NCBI GenBank assembly: GCA_937874315.1
Contig: CALNAE010000283.1
Span: forward strand, 1 to 17,516
Source of the DNA: an uncultured Bifidobacterium sp.
GTDB lineage: Bacteria; Actinomycetota; Actinomycetes; Actinomycetales; Bifidobacteriaceae
Reading direction: 5' to 3'
DNA: 17,516 nucleotides
Part shown: in pieces, positions 7,661 to 15,285 of the stretch
Numbering within the stretch: the stretch's first letter is position 1
Layout: each line of letters starts with the position of its first letter
Translations under genes and position numbers: made by a program
The notes under the pieces: generated by a model
Seen by the model: only the letters and a program-made list of their open reading frames with translations
Told to the model about the DNA's origin: nothing
Database searches by the model: none

Positions 7661-7715
7661 AAGTGTCGGTCGCGTCAGCTTGGCCGACGGCGGGCGTCCA
7701 ACTTCGTTCCGACCG

Positions 7716-8447
7716 TTACAATGTCGACGCCGCGACCTCGCCGCATACGATCCGTGCGAATCGTTCTGCGAGTCGTCGGGCTGCCTCGTCGTTTTCATCC
7801 TGCGTTTCACGCGCATGTCTGACCACTCGCGTCCAGTCGAACCCATCCATTTCGATGTCGGAGCGGGTCTCCGCGTCCCACTTGGCGATATCGTCTGCGC
7901 CGATCTCAGGATGGAATTGCAGGCCCCACGCGCATGGACCCAGACGAAAGGCCTGCACGGGCGAACGTCGCGAATGCGCGAGCAGCACCGCGCCGGCGGG
8001 CAGCAGAGTGATGTGATCCACGTGGTTCTGCGCCATATGGAAGCGGTTTGGCATGACGCTGAATAGCGGATCGCGTCGGGCGGCGGGATTGAGCACGATG
8101 TTGGTCATGCCATGTTCGGGCTTAAGCTGCCGATGATGAACCGACCCACCGCCGACATAGGCGAGTAATTGTCCGCCGAGGCAGATGCCCAGGAATGGCA
8201 GGGCATGATCCAACGCATCCTGCGTCAGCGCACGGGTCTGGGGAAGCCAATGAAATCGGTCATCCTCATATGGCAAAGGAGCGCCGCCCAAAACGAGCAT
8301 GGCATCGTATCCATCGAGATCGGACGGCAGTCCGTCGCCGCCGAATCTGACTTCGGTATCCAACCCCGAATGCTCGAGCCAAGGGCCGAGGCGTCGAAGG
8401 CTTGCGGCCCGAGAATGTCCGATTACCAATGCTTTCGGCCGTGCCAT
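7716..8447 (-). CDS. Class I glutamine amidotransferase-like protein (GMP synthase-like GATase domain)
   Basis: A 243-residue stand-alone class I amidotransferase domain with no synthase partner fused to it. The catalytic triad is complete: C89 in the nucleophile elbow LGICLGGQLLA, and H179 and E181 in LQFHPE. The residue before the cysteine and the GG after it fit the GMP-synthase-like branch. GGAGGAG lies five bases upstream of the ATG at 8447. Members of this branch include hydrolases that cut gamma-glutamyl bonds as well as true amide-N donors. Placed between a 5-oxoproline operon and a peptide importer, hydrolysis of gamma-glutamyl compounds is plausible but not shown. It is transcribed against the operon and divergently from the importer. 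Confidence 0.88.
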   Translation of the reverse strand: MARPKALVIGHSRAASLRRLGPWLEHSGLDTEVRFGGDGLPSDLDGYDAMLVLGGAPLPYEDDRFHWLPQTRALTQDALDHALPFLGICLGGQLLAYVGGGSVHHRQLKPEHGMTNIVLNPAARRDPLFSVMPNRFHMAQNHVDHITLLPAGAVLLAHSRRSPVQAFRLGPCAWGLQFHPEIGADDIAKWDAETRSDIEMDGFDWTRVVRHARETQDENDEAARRLAERFARIVCGEVAASTL

Positions 8448-8535
8448 ACCAGCTCCTCCGTTGTCGACATCTGCAGGGAATACTCGGTTTGTATCGCATG
8501 GTGCTCATATATCCGCCACTCGACGATCCGGGTAC

Positions 8536-8547
8536 GAATTCAAATTC
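8536..8547. repeat. Short dyad, candidate operator
   Basis: GAATT and AATTC arms flank a two-base CA centre, giving a near-perfect 12-base palindrome. It lies about 90 bases from the amidotransferase start and about 220 bases from the importer start. A regulator site is possible. Chance occurrence in an AT-richer gap is also plausible. Confidence 0.2.
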
Positions 8548-8714
8548 TGTTGCTACGTTATGCGTTCTACGCTACTCCATTCTCATTCGCAAGGCGTCTA
8601 CTTCAGGCGGTGATTTCAAAGCGAATCGGACTCGTGCACGCCACGAATGCGGACGGGTTGTCTCATACCTTGATGGTTGGAAACACGAACGAAACCCACA
8701 GGTACTGTAATGGA

Positions 8715-8755
8715 TTGAATCGCAGGCATTTACTCGGGTCCGCGAATCAACGAGT
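8715..8755 (+). promoter_or_regulatory. Leader with two competing stems ahead of the binding-protein gene
   Basis: TTGAATCGC (8715-8723) pairs at eight of nine positions with GCGAATCAA (8742-8750). ACTCG (8732-8736) pairs perfectly with CGAGT (8751-8755), immediately beside the ribosome site GGGAGGAA (8756-8763). The two stems interleave and cannot form together, so they could control access to the ribosome site. No terminator T-run is present. The arms are short, so this is tentative. Confidence 0.3.
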
Positions 8756-8763
8756 GGGAGGAA
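8756..8763 (+). promoter_or_regulatory. Ribosome binding site fixing the start of the binding protein
   Basis: GGGAGGAA lies about seven bases before the ATG at 8769. The reading frame stays open for 200 codons further upstream, but only this start has a ribosome site and gives a signal peptide. Confidence 0.8.
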
Positions 8764-8768
8764 CTTGC

Positions 8769-10574
8769 ATGAATCTCAAAACAGCATCTGCGCGCTTGGG
8801 TGGGGTCTTACTCTCAGCGGGTCTTCTTCTAACGATGACGCCGTTTTCCGCCCAAGCCGATACCGCCTCGGTCAAGGTTCTGAAACTCGCCGGATCGAGT
8901 AGCTACGATACGTTCAATCCATTCAACGCCACCATGGCGTCCACGACCGACCTGCTCACTCTTGGATATGACAGTCTTGTGGAGAGTGCGGCGAAGGACA
9001 ACGCGGATTCGGCCGGGCTGGCGAAAAGTTGGACGGTTTCCGCCGATAAGCTCACGTGGACGTACACGATGCGCACCGGGGTGAAGTGGTCTGACGGCCA
9101 GCCGTTTACGGCGCAGGATGCCGCATGGACCTATCAGGCGATCATGAACCATGCCGATCTGCAGACCGCATTCGGCTCCAACGTCGCCACGATCTCTTCG
9201 GTGAAGGCCAAGGATGACACGACGCTGGTTATCAGGACCAAAGAGCCACAATCGGTGAATCCGGGAACCGTCGTCTGGATCCTGCCCGAACATATCTGGT
9301 CACATGTGAATGCCGCAACCTACGCCAACGACAAGGACGTCGTAGGCACAGGTCCTTACGTGCTCAAACAGTATGATAAGAAATCCGGGGTGGAACTCGA
9401 TGCCAATCCGCATTTCTGGCGAGGCAAGGTCGGTTTTGACAAGCTTCTGTATATCTCGTATAAGAACGCCGATGCCTCCGTGCAAGCCTTGAAAAACGGC
9501 GAGGTCGATTATGTGGGAGGTCTCACGCCCGCTCAATACAATCAGTTGAAAGGCGATACGTCGCTTGCCGCATACGCCGCCAACAATCGGCGGTACTACT
9601 CATTGGCGATCAATCCCGGGGCGAAGGACAGCAAGGGCAACGATTTGGGTGATGGCAACCCGGTGCTGCGAGATGTCAGAGTGCGCCGGGCTATCGTGAT
9701 GGCCATCAACAACAAGACGCTGATCGAAAAGGCGTTCGGCGGCTTCGGGCAGGAGGCGACGGGTGAGATTCCCTCGGTATACCCGCTCTACCACTGGAAC
9801 GCAAGTAAATCCGATCTGTCGTTGTCCTACGATCCCGCAAAGGCCAGACAGCTGCTTGATGAGGCGGGGCTTAAGGTGGGCGCCGACGGTTACCGCACCG
9901 ACAAATCCGGCAAGCCTTTGACCCTCAGGCTCCTGGTCGGGGCGGAATACCCCAATTGGGTACAGATGGCAACATACGTCAAACCGTGGCTGAAGGCGGT
10001 CGGGCTTAATGTCAGCGTCATTACCGAGGCGTATTCGCAGGTTTCCGACGCCTCTACCGTAGGGAAATACGACATGTACTTCACCGGTTGGGGCATCGGT
10101 CCTGATCCGGATTGGCAGATGTCGATCAATCTCTGTTCGTCGCGTCCGAATGCGGATGGCTCCGGGGCCACGTCGGAAAGCAATTGGTGTGATTCCGAAT
10201 TCGACAAACTGTACGACCAGCAGCATGTTGAATTGGACCAGAACAAGCGATCCGCGTTGGTTCGTCGCATGCAGCAGCTGATTTACAACGCCGCGGTCAA
10301 CGATGTCATCACCTATCCGCAGTCGATGGTGGCGTACCGTAAAAACGCCGTTACCGGCTTTGTGGCACAGCCTGAAAACGGGGGAATCTATACCTCTCAG
10401 AACGGTTATTGGGGCATGATGGCGGCCCATCCGCCCGCAAATGCCACGTCATCGCAGAGTCATGATTCCTCTTGGATTTGGATTGCTGTCTTGGCCGCCG
10501 CGGTCGTGGTGATCGCGGGAACGGGTGTGTTCCTGCACTCACGTCGACACGGCAACAGTGACGAGGAGGAGTGA
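8769..10574 (+). CDS. Oligopeptide-type ABC transporter substrate-binding protein (family 5) with C-terminal membrane anchor
   Basis: A 601-residue extracytoplasmic solute-binding protein of the peptide/nickel family (SBP family 5). It begins with a Sec signal peptide: lysine and arginine, a hydrophobic core, then a likely cut after AQA (A30). There is no lipobox cysteine. The mature domain shows FNPFNATM near its start, TYTMRTGVKWSDGQPFTAQD, a GTGPYVLKQYDKKSG segment and a Cys-containing loop LCSSRPNAD. At the C-terminus a single membrane helix (about 569-591, starting WIWIAVLAAAVVV) is followed by an Arg/His and acidic tail (RRHGNSDEEE). It is therefore probably held by a C-terminal anchor instead of a lipid. 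It should capture peptides and pass them to the two permeases encoded next. The exact ligand cannot be read from sequence. Confidence 0.93.
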   Translation: MNLKTASARLGGVLLSAGLLLTMTPFSAQADTASVKVLKLAGSSSYDTFNPFNATMASTTDLLTLGYDSLVESAAKDNADSAGLAKSWTVSADKLTWTYTMRTGVKWSDGQPFTAQDAAWTYQAIMNHADLQTAFGSNVATISSVKAKDDTTLVIRTKEPQSVNPGTVVWILPEHIWSHVNAATYANDKDVVGTGPYVLKQYDKKSGVELDANPHFWRGKVGFDKLLYISYKNADASVQALKNGEVDYVGGLTPAQYNQLKGDTSLAAYAANNRRYYSLAINPGAKDSKGNDLGDGNPVLRDVRVRRAIVMAINNKTLIEKAFGGFGQEATGEIPSVYPLYHWNASKSDLSLSYDPAKARQLLDEAGLKVGADGYRTDKSGKPLTLRLLVGAEYPNWVQMATYVKPWLKAVGLNVSVITEAYSQVSDASTVGKYDMYFTGWGIGPDPDWQMSINLCSSRPNADGSGATSESNWCDSEFDKLYDQQHVELDQNKRSALVRRMQQLIYNAAVNDVITYPQSMVAYRKNAVTGFVAQPENGGIYTSQNGYWGMMAAHPPANATSSQSHDSSWIWIAVLAAAVVVIAGTGVFLHSRRHGNSDEEE

Positions 10575-11683
10575 ACGATTTGTCTCACCTTCCTGAGAAT
10601 CGTGTGCGTATGGAGAAGAACATGATCCGGCCAAGCAACGAAGACGAATCAGGGACGCAAACGGTCGCGCAGCAAGAGGCGATCGATGAGGAGCGCGATG
10701 TTCGCGGTAATCGCGGTGGCTGGGTCAGGTATATCCTTATCAAGGCCGGGGGAGCCGCGATCAGCTCCGTGATGGTCGTGGTATTGGGCTTCTTCGCATT
10801 CCGTATCTTGCCGGGCGACCCTGCAAAATCGATCACAAGCGGCAGGCAGGTCACTCCAGCGCAATTGCAATCGATTCGTCATCAGTACGGTCTCGATCAA
10901 TCGGTGCCCATGCAGTTCTGGAAGTATCTGACCGACATGATCAGGGGCGATCTGGGCACGTCGTATGTCTATCATGAGCCCGTCACACAGCTTATCGGGG
11001 AGCGCATTGGACCTACCCTGCTGCTCACCGCGACATCCGCCGCACTGAGCTTGATATTCGGACTGTGGTTGGGGCAGCGCGCTGCGTGGAAGCGCAATTC
11101 GGCGTTCGATAGGCTGCATACCGGTACAGCCCTGGTGTTCTGGTCCGTGCCGACGTTTTGGCTCGGATTGCTGCTCATCTTCATCTTCTCGGGCACGTTC
11201 CATTGGTTTCCCTCCGGCGGTATGATGACCGTGGGTGGTCCCAGCGGCGGTTTCCCTCTGATCGTTGATGTCGCGCGACATATGGTATTGCCGGTGCTTT
11301 CCATGACGGCGGTTTCCTATGCGCAGTATCTGGTCATCATGCGCTCATCGCTGTTGGAGGAGCTCAACGCCGATTATCTGCTGGTCGCGCGTGCCAAGGG
11401 ATTGCGTGAACATGATGTGCGGAGACACCACGCGGTGCCGAACGCCCTATTGCCGACCATCACGATGATTTTCCTGACGCTCGGAGGGCTTATCGGCGGC
11501 GCCGTCACCGTGGAGACCGTATTTTCCTGGCCGGGATTAGGGTATCTGACGTACGAAGCGCTATCGGCTCCCGATTTTCCGGTATTGCAGGGTACCTTCG
11601 TCGTCTTCTCGGAAATCGTCATCATTATGAATTTTCTGTCCGAAAGCGTGTATCGCATCATTGATCCGAGGTTGCGCTCATGA
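10571..11683 (+). CDS. Peptide ABC transporter permease (DppB/OppB type)
   Basis: A protein of up to 370 residues, the first permease of the importer. After a polar N-terminal tail of about 55 residues come a membrane helix and the family-typical FRILPGDPA. Further on are a YGLDQSVPMQFWKYL segment, about five more membrane helices, the cytoplasmic ATPase-coupling (EAA) loop at about 263-295 (ARAKGLREHDVRRHHAVPNA) and the end IIDPRLRS. The GTG at 10571 overlaps the stop of the binding-protein gene by four bases, in keeping with the tight spacing of the operon, but its ribosome site is too close. An ATG at 10622, with GGAG six bases upstream, is a real alternative that would shorten the tail by 17 residues. 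Confidence 0.93.
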   Translation: MNDLSHLPENRVRMEKNMIRPSNEDESGTQTVAQQEAIDEERDVRGNRGGWVRYILIKAGGAAISSVMVVVLGFFAFRILPGDPAKSITSGRQVTPAQLQSIRHQYGLDQSVPMQFWKYLTDMIRGDLGTSYVYHEPVTQLIGERIGPTLLLTATSAALSLIFGLWLGQRAAWKRNSAFDRLHTGTALVFWSVPTFWLGLLLIFIFSGTFHWFPSGGMMTVGGPSGGFPLIVDVARHMVLPVLSMTAVSYAQYLVIMRSSLLEELNADYLLVARAKGLREHDVRRHHAVPNALLPTITMIFLTLGGLIGGAVTVETVFSWPGLGYLTYEALSAPDFPVLQGTFVVFSEIVIIMNFLSESVYRIIDPRLRS

Positions 11684-12603
11684 GCACTACATCCCAATAC
11701 GCGAATAAGACCCCTGCTCCGGCGGCGGACATTCGTCGTCGTCGCCATATCAGGCAGTTGCGTAGGAACTGGCGTGAATTTGCTGCGAATCGTTCGGGTA
11801 TGACGGGATTGCTCATCCTCATGGTGATTATTCTCATCGCGGTGTTCGCCCCGCTGCTCGTTCCTTCCGCGACGCTGGACGTGACTCAGGTGACGGCGAA
11901 GTCGTTCGCATCACCCAGTCTGCGGGCCCCTCTGGGTACGGATTATGCGGGAAGAAGCAATCTCGGACTGTTGATATGGGGAGCACGTGCGTCACTGATC
12001 GTAGGTTTTGCCGCGACTATCATGTCGACGGTGATCGGAACGTTGATCGGCATGGCCGCGGGCCATTTTCATGGCGCGGCGCAAGCCGTGCTGCTGCGTA
12101 TCATCGATTTCTTCCTGGTCGTTCCCTCCTTGGTGCTCGCGATCACACTGAGTTCGGTGATCGGCGCCAGTCTGCTGACGATTATCATCTCGATAGGCGT
12201 CACGAGCTGGGCCGGTACCGCACGCCTGGTGCGCAGCGAAACCATGGCGGTGGAGTCCAGAGCATACATCGAACGTTCTTGGGCGCTGGGCGCCTCGAAC
12301 TGGCATGTCATCCTCACCCATGTACTTCCGGCCGTGATGCCAATCGTGCTGTCAAATACGACGCTTTCCATCGGTTCCTCGATCATCGCCGAATCGACCC
12401 TGTCGTTCCTTGGCTTGGGGGATCCGATGACCATCTCGTGGGGATCGATTTTGAAATCCGCGATGGATACGGGCGCTGCGACGGCAGGATACTGGTGGTA
12501 TATCATTCCGCCCGGGCTTGCCATCGTGATCGTGGTCCTGGCGTTTACCTTGGTTGGGCGCGCGCTGGAATCCGTGATCAACCCGACTTTGCAGGAAGGA
12601 TGA
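11680..12603 (+). CDS. Peptide ABC transporter permease (DppC/OppC type)
   Basis: A 307-residue second permease. It starts at an ATGA overlap with the stop of the first permease gene, with GAGG at 11668-11671 as a likely ribosome site. The N-terminus is Arg-rich (IRRRRHIRQLRRNW), then a membrane helix and a periplasmic-side stretch ending in APLGTDYAGRSNLG, the classic OppC-family motif. About five further helices follow. The coupling loop lies at about 186-222 (ERSWALGASNWHVILTHVLP), and the C-terminal part has ESTLSFLGLGDP and SWGSIL. All of this is normal for a DppC/OppC permease that pairs with the preceding protein. Confidence 0.95.
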   Translation: MSTTSQYANKTPAPAADIRRRRHIRQLRRNWREFAANRSGMTGLLILMVIILIAVFAPLLVPSATLDVTQVTAKSFASPSLRAPLGTDYAGRSNLGLLIWGARASLIVGFAATIMSTVIGTLIGMAAGHFHGAAQAVLLRIIDFFLVVPSLVLAITLSSVIGASLLTIIISIGVTSWAGTARLVRSETMAVESRAYIERSWALGASNWHVILTHVLPAVMPIVLSNTTLSIGSSIIAESTLSFLGLGDPMTISWGSILKSAMDTGAATAGYWWYIIPPGLAIVIVVLAFTLVGRALESVINPTLQEG

Positions 12604-12608
12604 GAGAC

Positions 12609-14312
12609 ATGGCGTATCTGGAATTCCATCATGTGTCCATTACCTACTCTCGGCGGCTATGGGACGGGACCGTGTCGAGGCTGCCTGCCGTGCAAGACGT
12701 CAGCTTTAGCGTGGACAAAGGCGAGACCCTGGGCATAGCGGGAGAATCAGGGTCGGGGAAATCCACGCTGGCCATGGCGTCGTTGCGTTTGCTGCCACAT
12801 CATACGATGGTGTCGGGGGACATCACCATCCAGGGAACTGATATCGGTTCGCTCAACTGGGGAAAGCTCAGGGCCCTGAGATGGACCCAGGAATCGATTA
12901 TTTTCCAAGGTGCCATGAGTTCGTTGAACCCGGTACAGACCGTGGGGGAACAGATTGAGGAGGCGCTGAAAATCCATGTCCTCCAGCAACCGCAATACGC
13001 GTCTTCGAAGGCCAGAGCGTCACGCGTCGGGGAGCTGCTTACCGATGTGGACCTCCCGCGCTCGAAGCGGCATGCCTATCCGCATGAACTGTCGGGAGGG
13101 CAACGCCAGCGCATCATGATTGCCATGGCTTTGGCCTGTTCTCCCGAGCTGATCATCGCCGACGAGCCCACCACGGCACTGGACGTGATCGTTCAGGCGC
13201 AGATTCTTGAATTACTGAAACGGCTGGTGCATGAACGCGGCCTGGCGCTGGTCATGATCACCCATGATCTATCGGTATTGGCGGATACGTGCGAACACAT
13301 CATGGTGATGAAAGAGGGGCGAATCGTCGAAACGGGCGATTCGAAACAGGTGATGGTCGCCCCCAAGCATCCCTATACGCGTAAGTTGGCTTCGGCCTTT
13401 CCGGTTATCGGCGATATGAATTCACGGTTATCGTTGCCCGCATACACCGCGCCGGATGCGCCTGGGGCGCGAGACCCCCGAGGGTGGCCGAATGCGACGA
13501 AGACTGAGAACCCTCAGGCGCCGGCCGACGGTACGGCCAGGGATGCTCCGCTGTTCCAGCTTTCGCATGTCGGTGTCGATTTCGGCACCGGTCGTTCCAG
13601 CATGCATGCCGTCGACGATGTGACCTTGGATATTTTTCCCCATGAGATTATCGTGCTTGTCGGCCAATCAGGTTCGGGCAAATCCACGCTTGCGCGAACC
13701 ATTCTGGGACTGCAGCGCCCGACGCGCGGCACCATAGGATACGAAGGCGGCCAGTTTCCCGTTGGCGGTGAGCTGAAGGCCTTACACAAACGGGTGCAAT
13801 ATGTGCTGCAGGATCCTTCCGCCTCGCTCAACCCCAAACAGAGCGTCTATGAGCTCGTTGCGGAAGGCCCGAGGATCTTCCGCGAAGGCAACGAAGATCA
13901 GTCCGTCCGCCGGGCGCTTGAGACGGCCGGTCTCTCTCCGGCGCAGGATTACCTCGATGTGCTCCCGCAGGAGCTGTCCGGAGGGCAACGCCAGCGCGTG
14001 GTCATCGCCGGTGCGTTGGCGTTGTCGCCGTCATATCTGATCGCCGATGAGCCGGTCGCCAGTCTTGACGCATCGGCTCGGGCCGATATCCTGGCGTTGT
14101 TCCTGCGATTCAAGCATGAATTCGGCATGGGGTCCTTCATTATCACGCATGATCTTGGATTGGCTTGGAATATAGCAGATCGGGTGATTGTGATGCATCA
14201 GGGACGGATCATCGAGGATGGGCCCGCGCAACGGGTGCTGCTCCACCCGCAAGACGATTACACGAAGAAACTGCTCAGCGTGGTTCCCTCGAAAATCGCA
14301 GGCGATAATTGA
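12609..14312 (+). CDS. Peptide ABC transporter ATPase with two fused nucleotide-binding domains (DppD-DppF type)
   Basis: A 567-residue protein with two complete ATPase domains in one chain. Domain 1 has Walker A GESGSGKST (45-53, lysine 51), signature LSGGQRQR (161-168), Walker B LIIADEPTTALD and the H-loop THD. An oligopeptide-family tail with HPYTRKLASAFPVIGD follows. A Pro/Ala-rich linker of about 35 residues joins it to domain 2, which has Walker A GQSGSGKST (352-360, lysine 358), LSGGQRQR (456-463), LIADEPVASLD and THD. Both sites look competent. The start is at 12609, five bases after the permease stop, with AAGGA at 12596-12600. Fused ATPases of this kind replace the separate D and F subunits in many actinobacterial peptide importers. 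Confidence 0.94.
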   Translation: MAYLEFHHVSITYSRRLWDGTVSRLPAVQDVSFSVDKGETLGIAGESGSGKSTLAMASLRLLPHHTMVSGDITIQGTDIGSLNWGKLRALRWTQESIIFQGAMSSLNPVQTVGEQIEEALKIHVLQQPQYASSKARASRVGELLTDVDLPRSKRHAYPHELSGGQRQRIMIAMALACSPELIIADEPTTALDVIVQAQILELLKRLVHERGLALVMITHDLSVLADTCEHIMVMKEGRIVETGDSKQVMVAPKHPYTRKLASAFPVIGDMNSRLSLPAYTAPDAPGARDPRGWPNATKTENPQAPADGTARDAPLFQLSHVGVDFGTGRSSMHAVDDVTLDIFPHEIIVLVGQSGSGKSTLARTILGLQRPTRGTIGYEGGQFPVGGELKALHKRVQYVLQDPSASLNPKQSVYELVAEGPRIFREGNEDQSVRRALETAGLSPAQDYLDVLPQELSGGQRQRVVIAGALALSPSYLIADEPVASLDASARADILALFLRFKHEFGMGSFIITHDLGLAWNIADRVIVMHQGRIIEDGPAQRVLLHPQDDYTKKLLSVVPSKIAGDN

Positions 14313-14371
14313 CTAGGTGCGAATATCAGCAGCGGTTCATCGCCCGATGACAAGCCGAGTGGCGGGGCCGA

Positions 14372-14400
14372 TGCCGGTCGGGTGATCGAGTAAACCGGCA
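14372..14400. repeat. Inverted repeat between importer and first hydrolase gene
   Basis: TGCCGGT (14372-14378) and ACCGGCA (14394-14400) form a perfect seven-base stem with a 15-base loop. It lies in the 113-base gap after the ATPase gene and 14 bases before the next gene's ribosome site. It could reduce read-through into the hydrolase genes or stabilise mRNA. There is no T-run, so it is not a clear terminator. Confidence 0.35.
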
Positions 14401-14425
14401 CGGATTCATAGCATGGAGGAGAATC

Positions 14426-15238
14426 ATGGGCATTGTAGGGGATTACAGCAATGGAACCTGCGACATCAGTTTCACTTTACGTGGTTGCGACGGAACAATC
14501 ATTAGTCAGCGTAGGGGCGAACAGGTGTTCTACGCGGCGTCGACGATAAAGTTGGCCGTCGCCATGGCGGTTATTCAACAGATCGAGCGAGGCGCTCTCG
14601 ACTGGGAAGACACGGTGCCATCGACGCATCGGTTCACGTCGGCACGAGGAGAGACGTTCTCGCTTGCGGATGATCCGGACGAGGTCGATATGGAATTACC
14701 TCCGGATGGAACCGCGATCTCGGTACGAGGGCTGTTGGACGCCATGATTACACGTTCGAGCAATGAGGCGACGAATATGCTTATTGGCATAATCGGATTG
14801 CCTATGATTCAGCGGTTGTGCCACGATTGCCATATGCAACGGCTCCATGTGGAGCGGCAAATCGGAGATTTGGCGGCGCGAGATTTTGGAACTCCCAATG
14901 AAGTCACGACGAATGATCTGTCGTCCTTGATGTTCCAGGCCGTCTCGGGAACGTGGGCGGGTGAGGAATATCGTTCGCAATTGTGTGGGCTTCTGCGTAG
15001 ACAGCGGTTCCCGGTGATCGGCGACGTGCTTCCATCGACTGCGGTTTGGGGATCGAAGTCGGGCGATGTGGTGGGAATCGAGCACGATGTCGCGTTCATA
15101 GCCGATGTGGGGCGGGCGGGGGCTTTGACCTTGGCAATCTGCACACGAGGTTATGAACCCCAGGCCGCGCATGAAGCCATGCATGCCTTGGCCGAAGCCC
15201 TGCTCGATCCCTGGATGGATGATCTTGTCGATGCCTGA
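14426..15238 (+). CDS. Cytosolic serine hydrolase of the class A beta-lactamase / DD-peptidase fold
   Basis: A 270-residue protein with the three active-site motifs of penicillin-recognising enzymes: STIK (39-42, nucleophile S39, base K42), SSN (111-113) and KSG (211-213). Spacing and length fit the class A beta-lactamase fold. It lacks the ExxLN omega-loop motif that carries the deacylating glutamate in class A beta-lactamases, so resistance to beta-lactams is not expected. It also lacks a signal peptide: the N-terminus MGIVGDYSNGTCD is polar, so it should be cytosolic. GGAGGAG at 14415-14421 supports the start. Placed after a peptide importer, it probably acts as a peptidase or esterase on imported material. 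A D-amino-acid-containing peptide substrate is a reasonable guess from the fold. Confidence 0.85.
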   Translation: MGIVGDYSNGTCDISFTLRGCDGTIISQRRGEQVFYAASTIKLAVAMAVIQQIERGALDWEDTVPSTHRFTSARGETFSLADDPDEVDMELPPDGTAISVRGLLDAMITRSSNEATNMLIGIIGLPMIQRLCHDCHMQRLHVERQIGDLAARDFGTPNEVTTNDLSSLMFQAVSGTWAGEEYRSQLCGLLRRQRFPVIGDVLPSTAVWGSKSGDVVGIEHDVAFIADVGRAGALTLAICTRGYEPQAAHEAMHALAEALLDPWMDDLVDA

Positions 15239-15285
15239 GCCCATCGCGTGCGTCGCATAATTGCTAGCAGTCGAAAGGAACGACA

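Larger units (their letters stand above)
8448..8768. promoter_or_regulatory. Divergent control region between amidotransferase and peptide importer
   Basis: This 321-base gap is less GC-rich than its neighbours and holds no credible gene. Promoters for both flanking units must lie here, but I found no well-spaced -35/-10 pair on either strand. Visible structures are a short dyad at 8536-8547 (GAATT-CA-AATTC) and two overlapping, mutually exclusive stems just ahead of the importer's ribosome site (8715-8755). Confidence 0.5.

Noticed and set aside
8169..8768. In-frame 200-codon extension upstream of the peptide-binding protein
   Set aside because: It covers the antisense of the amidotransferase gene and the control region, gives no recognisable protein, and has no ribosome site. 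The ATG at 8769 has both a ribosome site and a signal peptide.
11976..12608. Long N-terminal extension of the fused ATPase overlapping the second permease gene
   Set aside because: The extension is an off-frame reading of the permease and has no ABC features. The ATG at 12609 begins the canonical ATPase domain and has a ribosome site.
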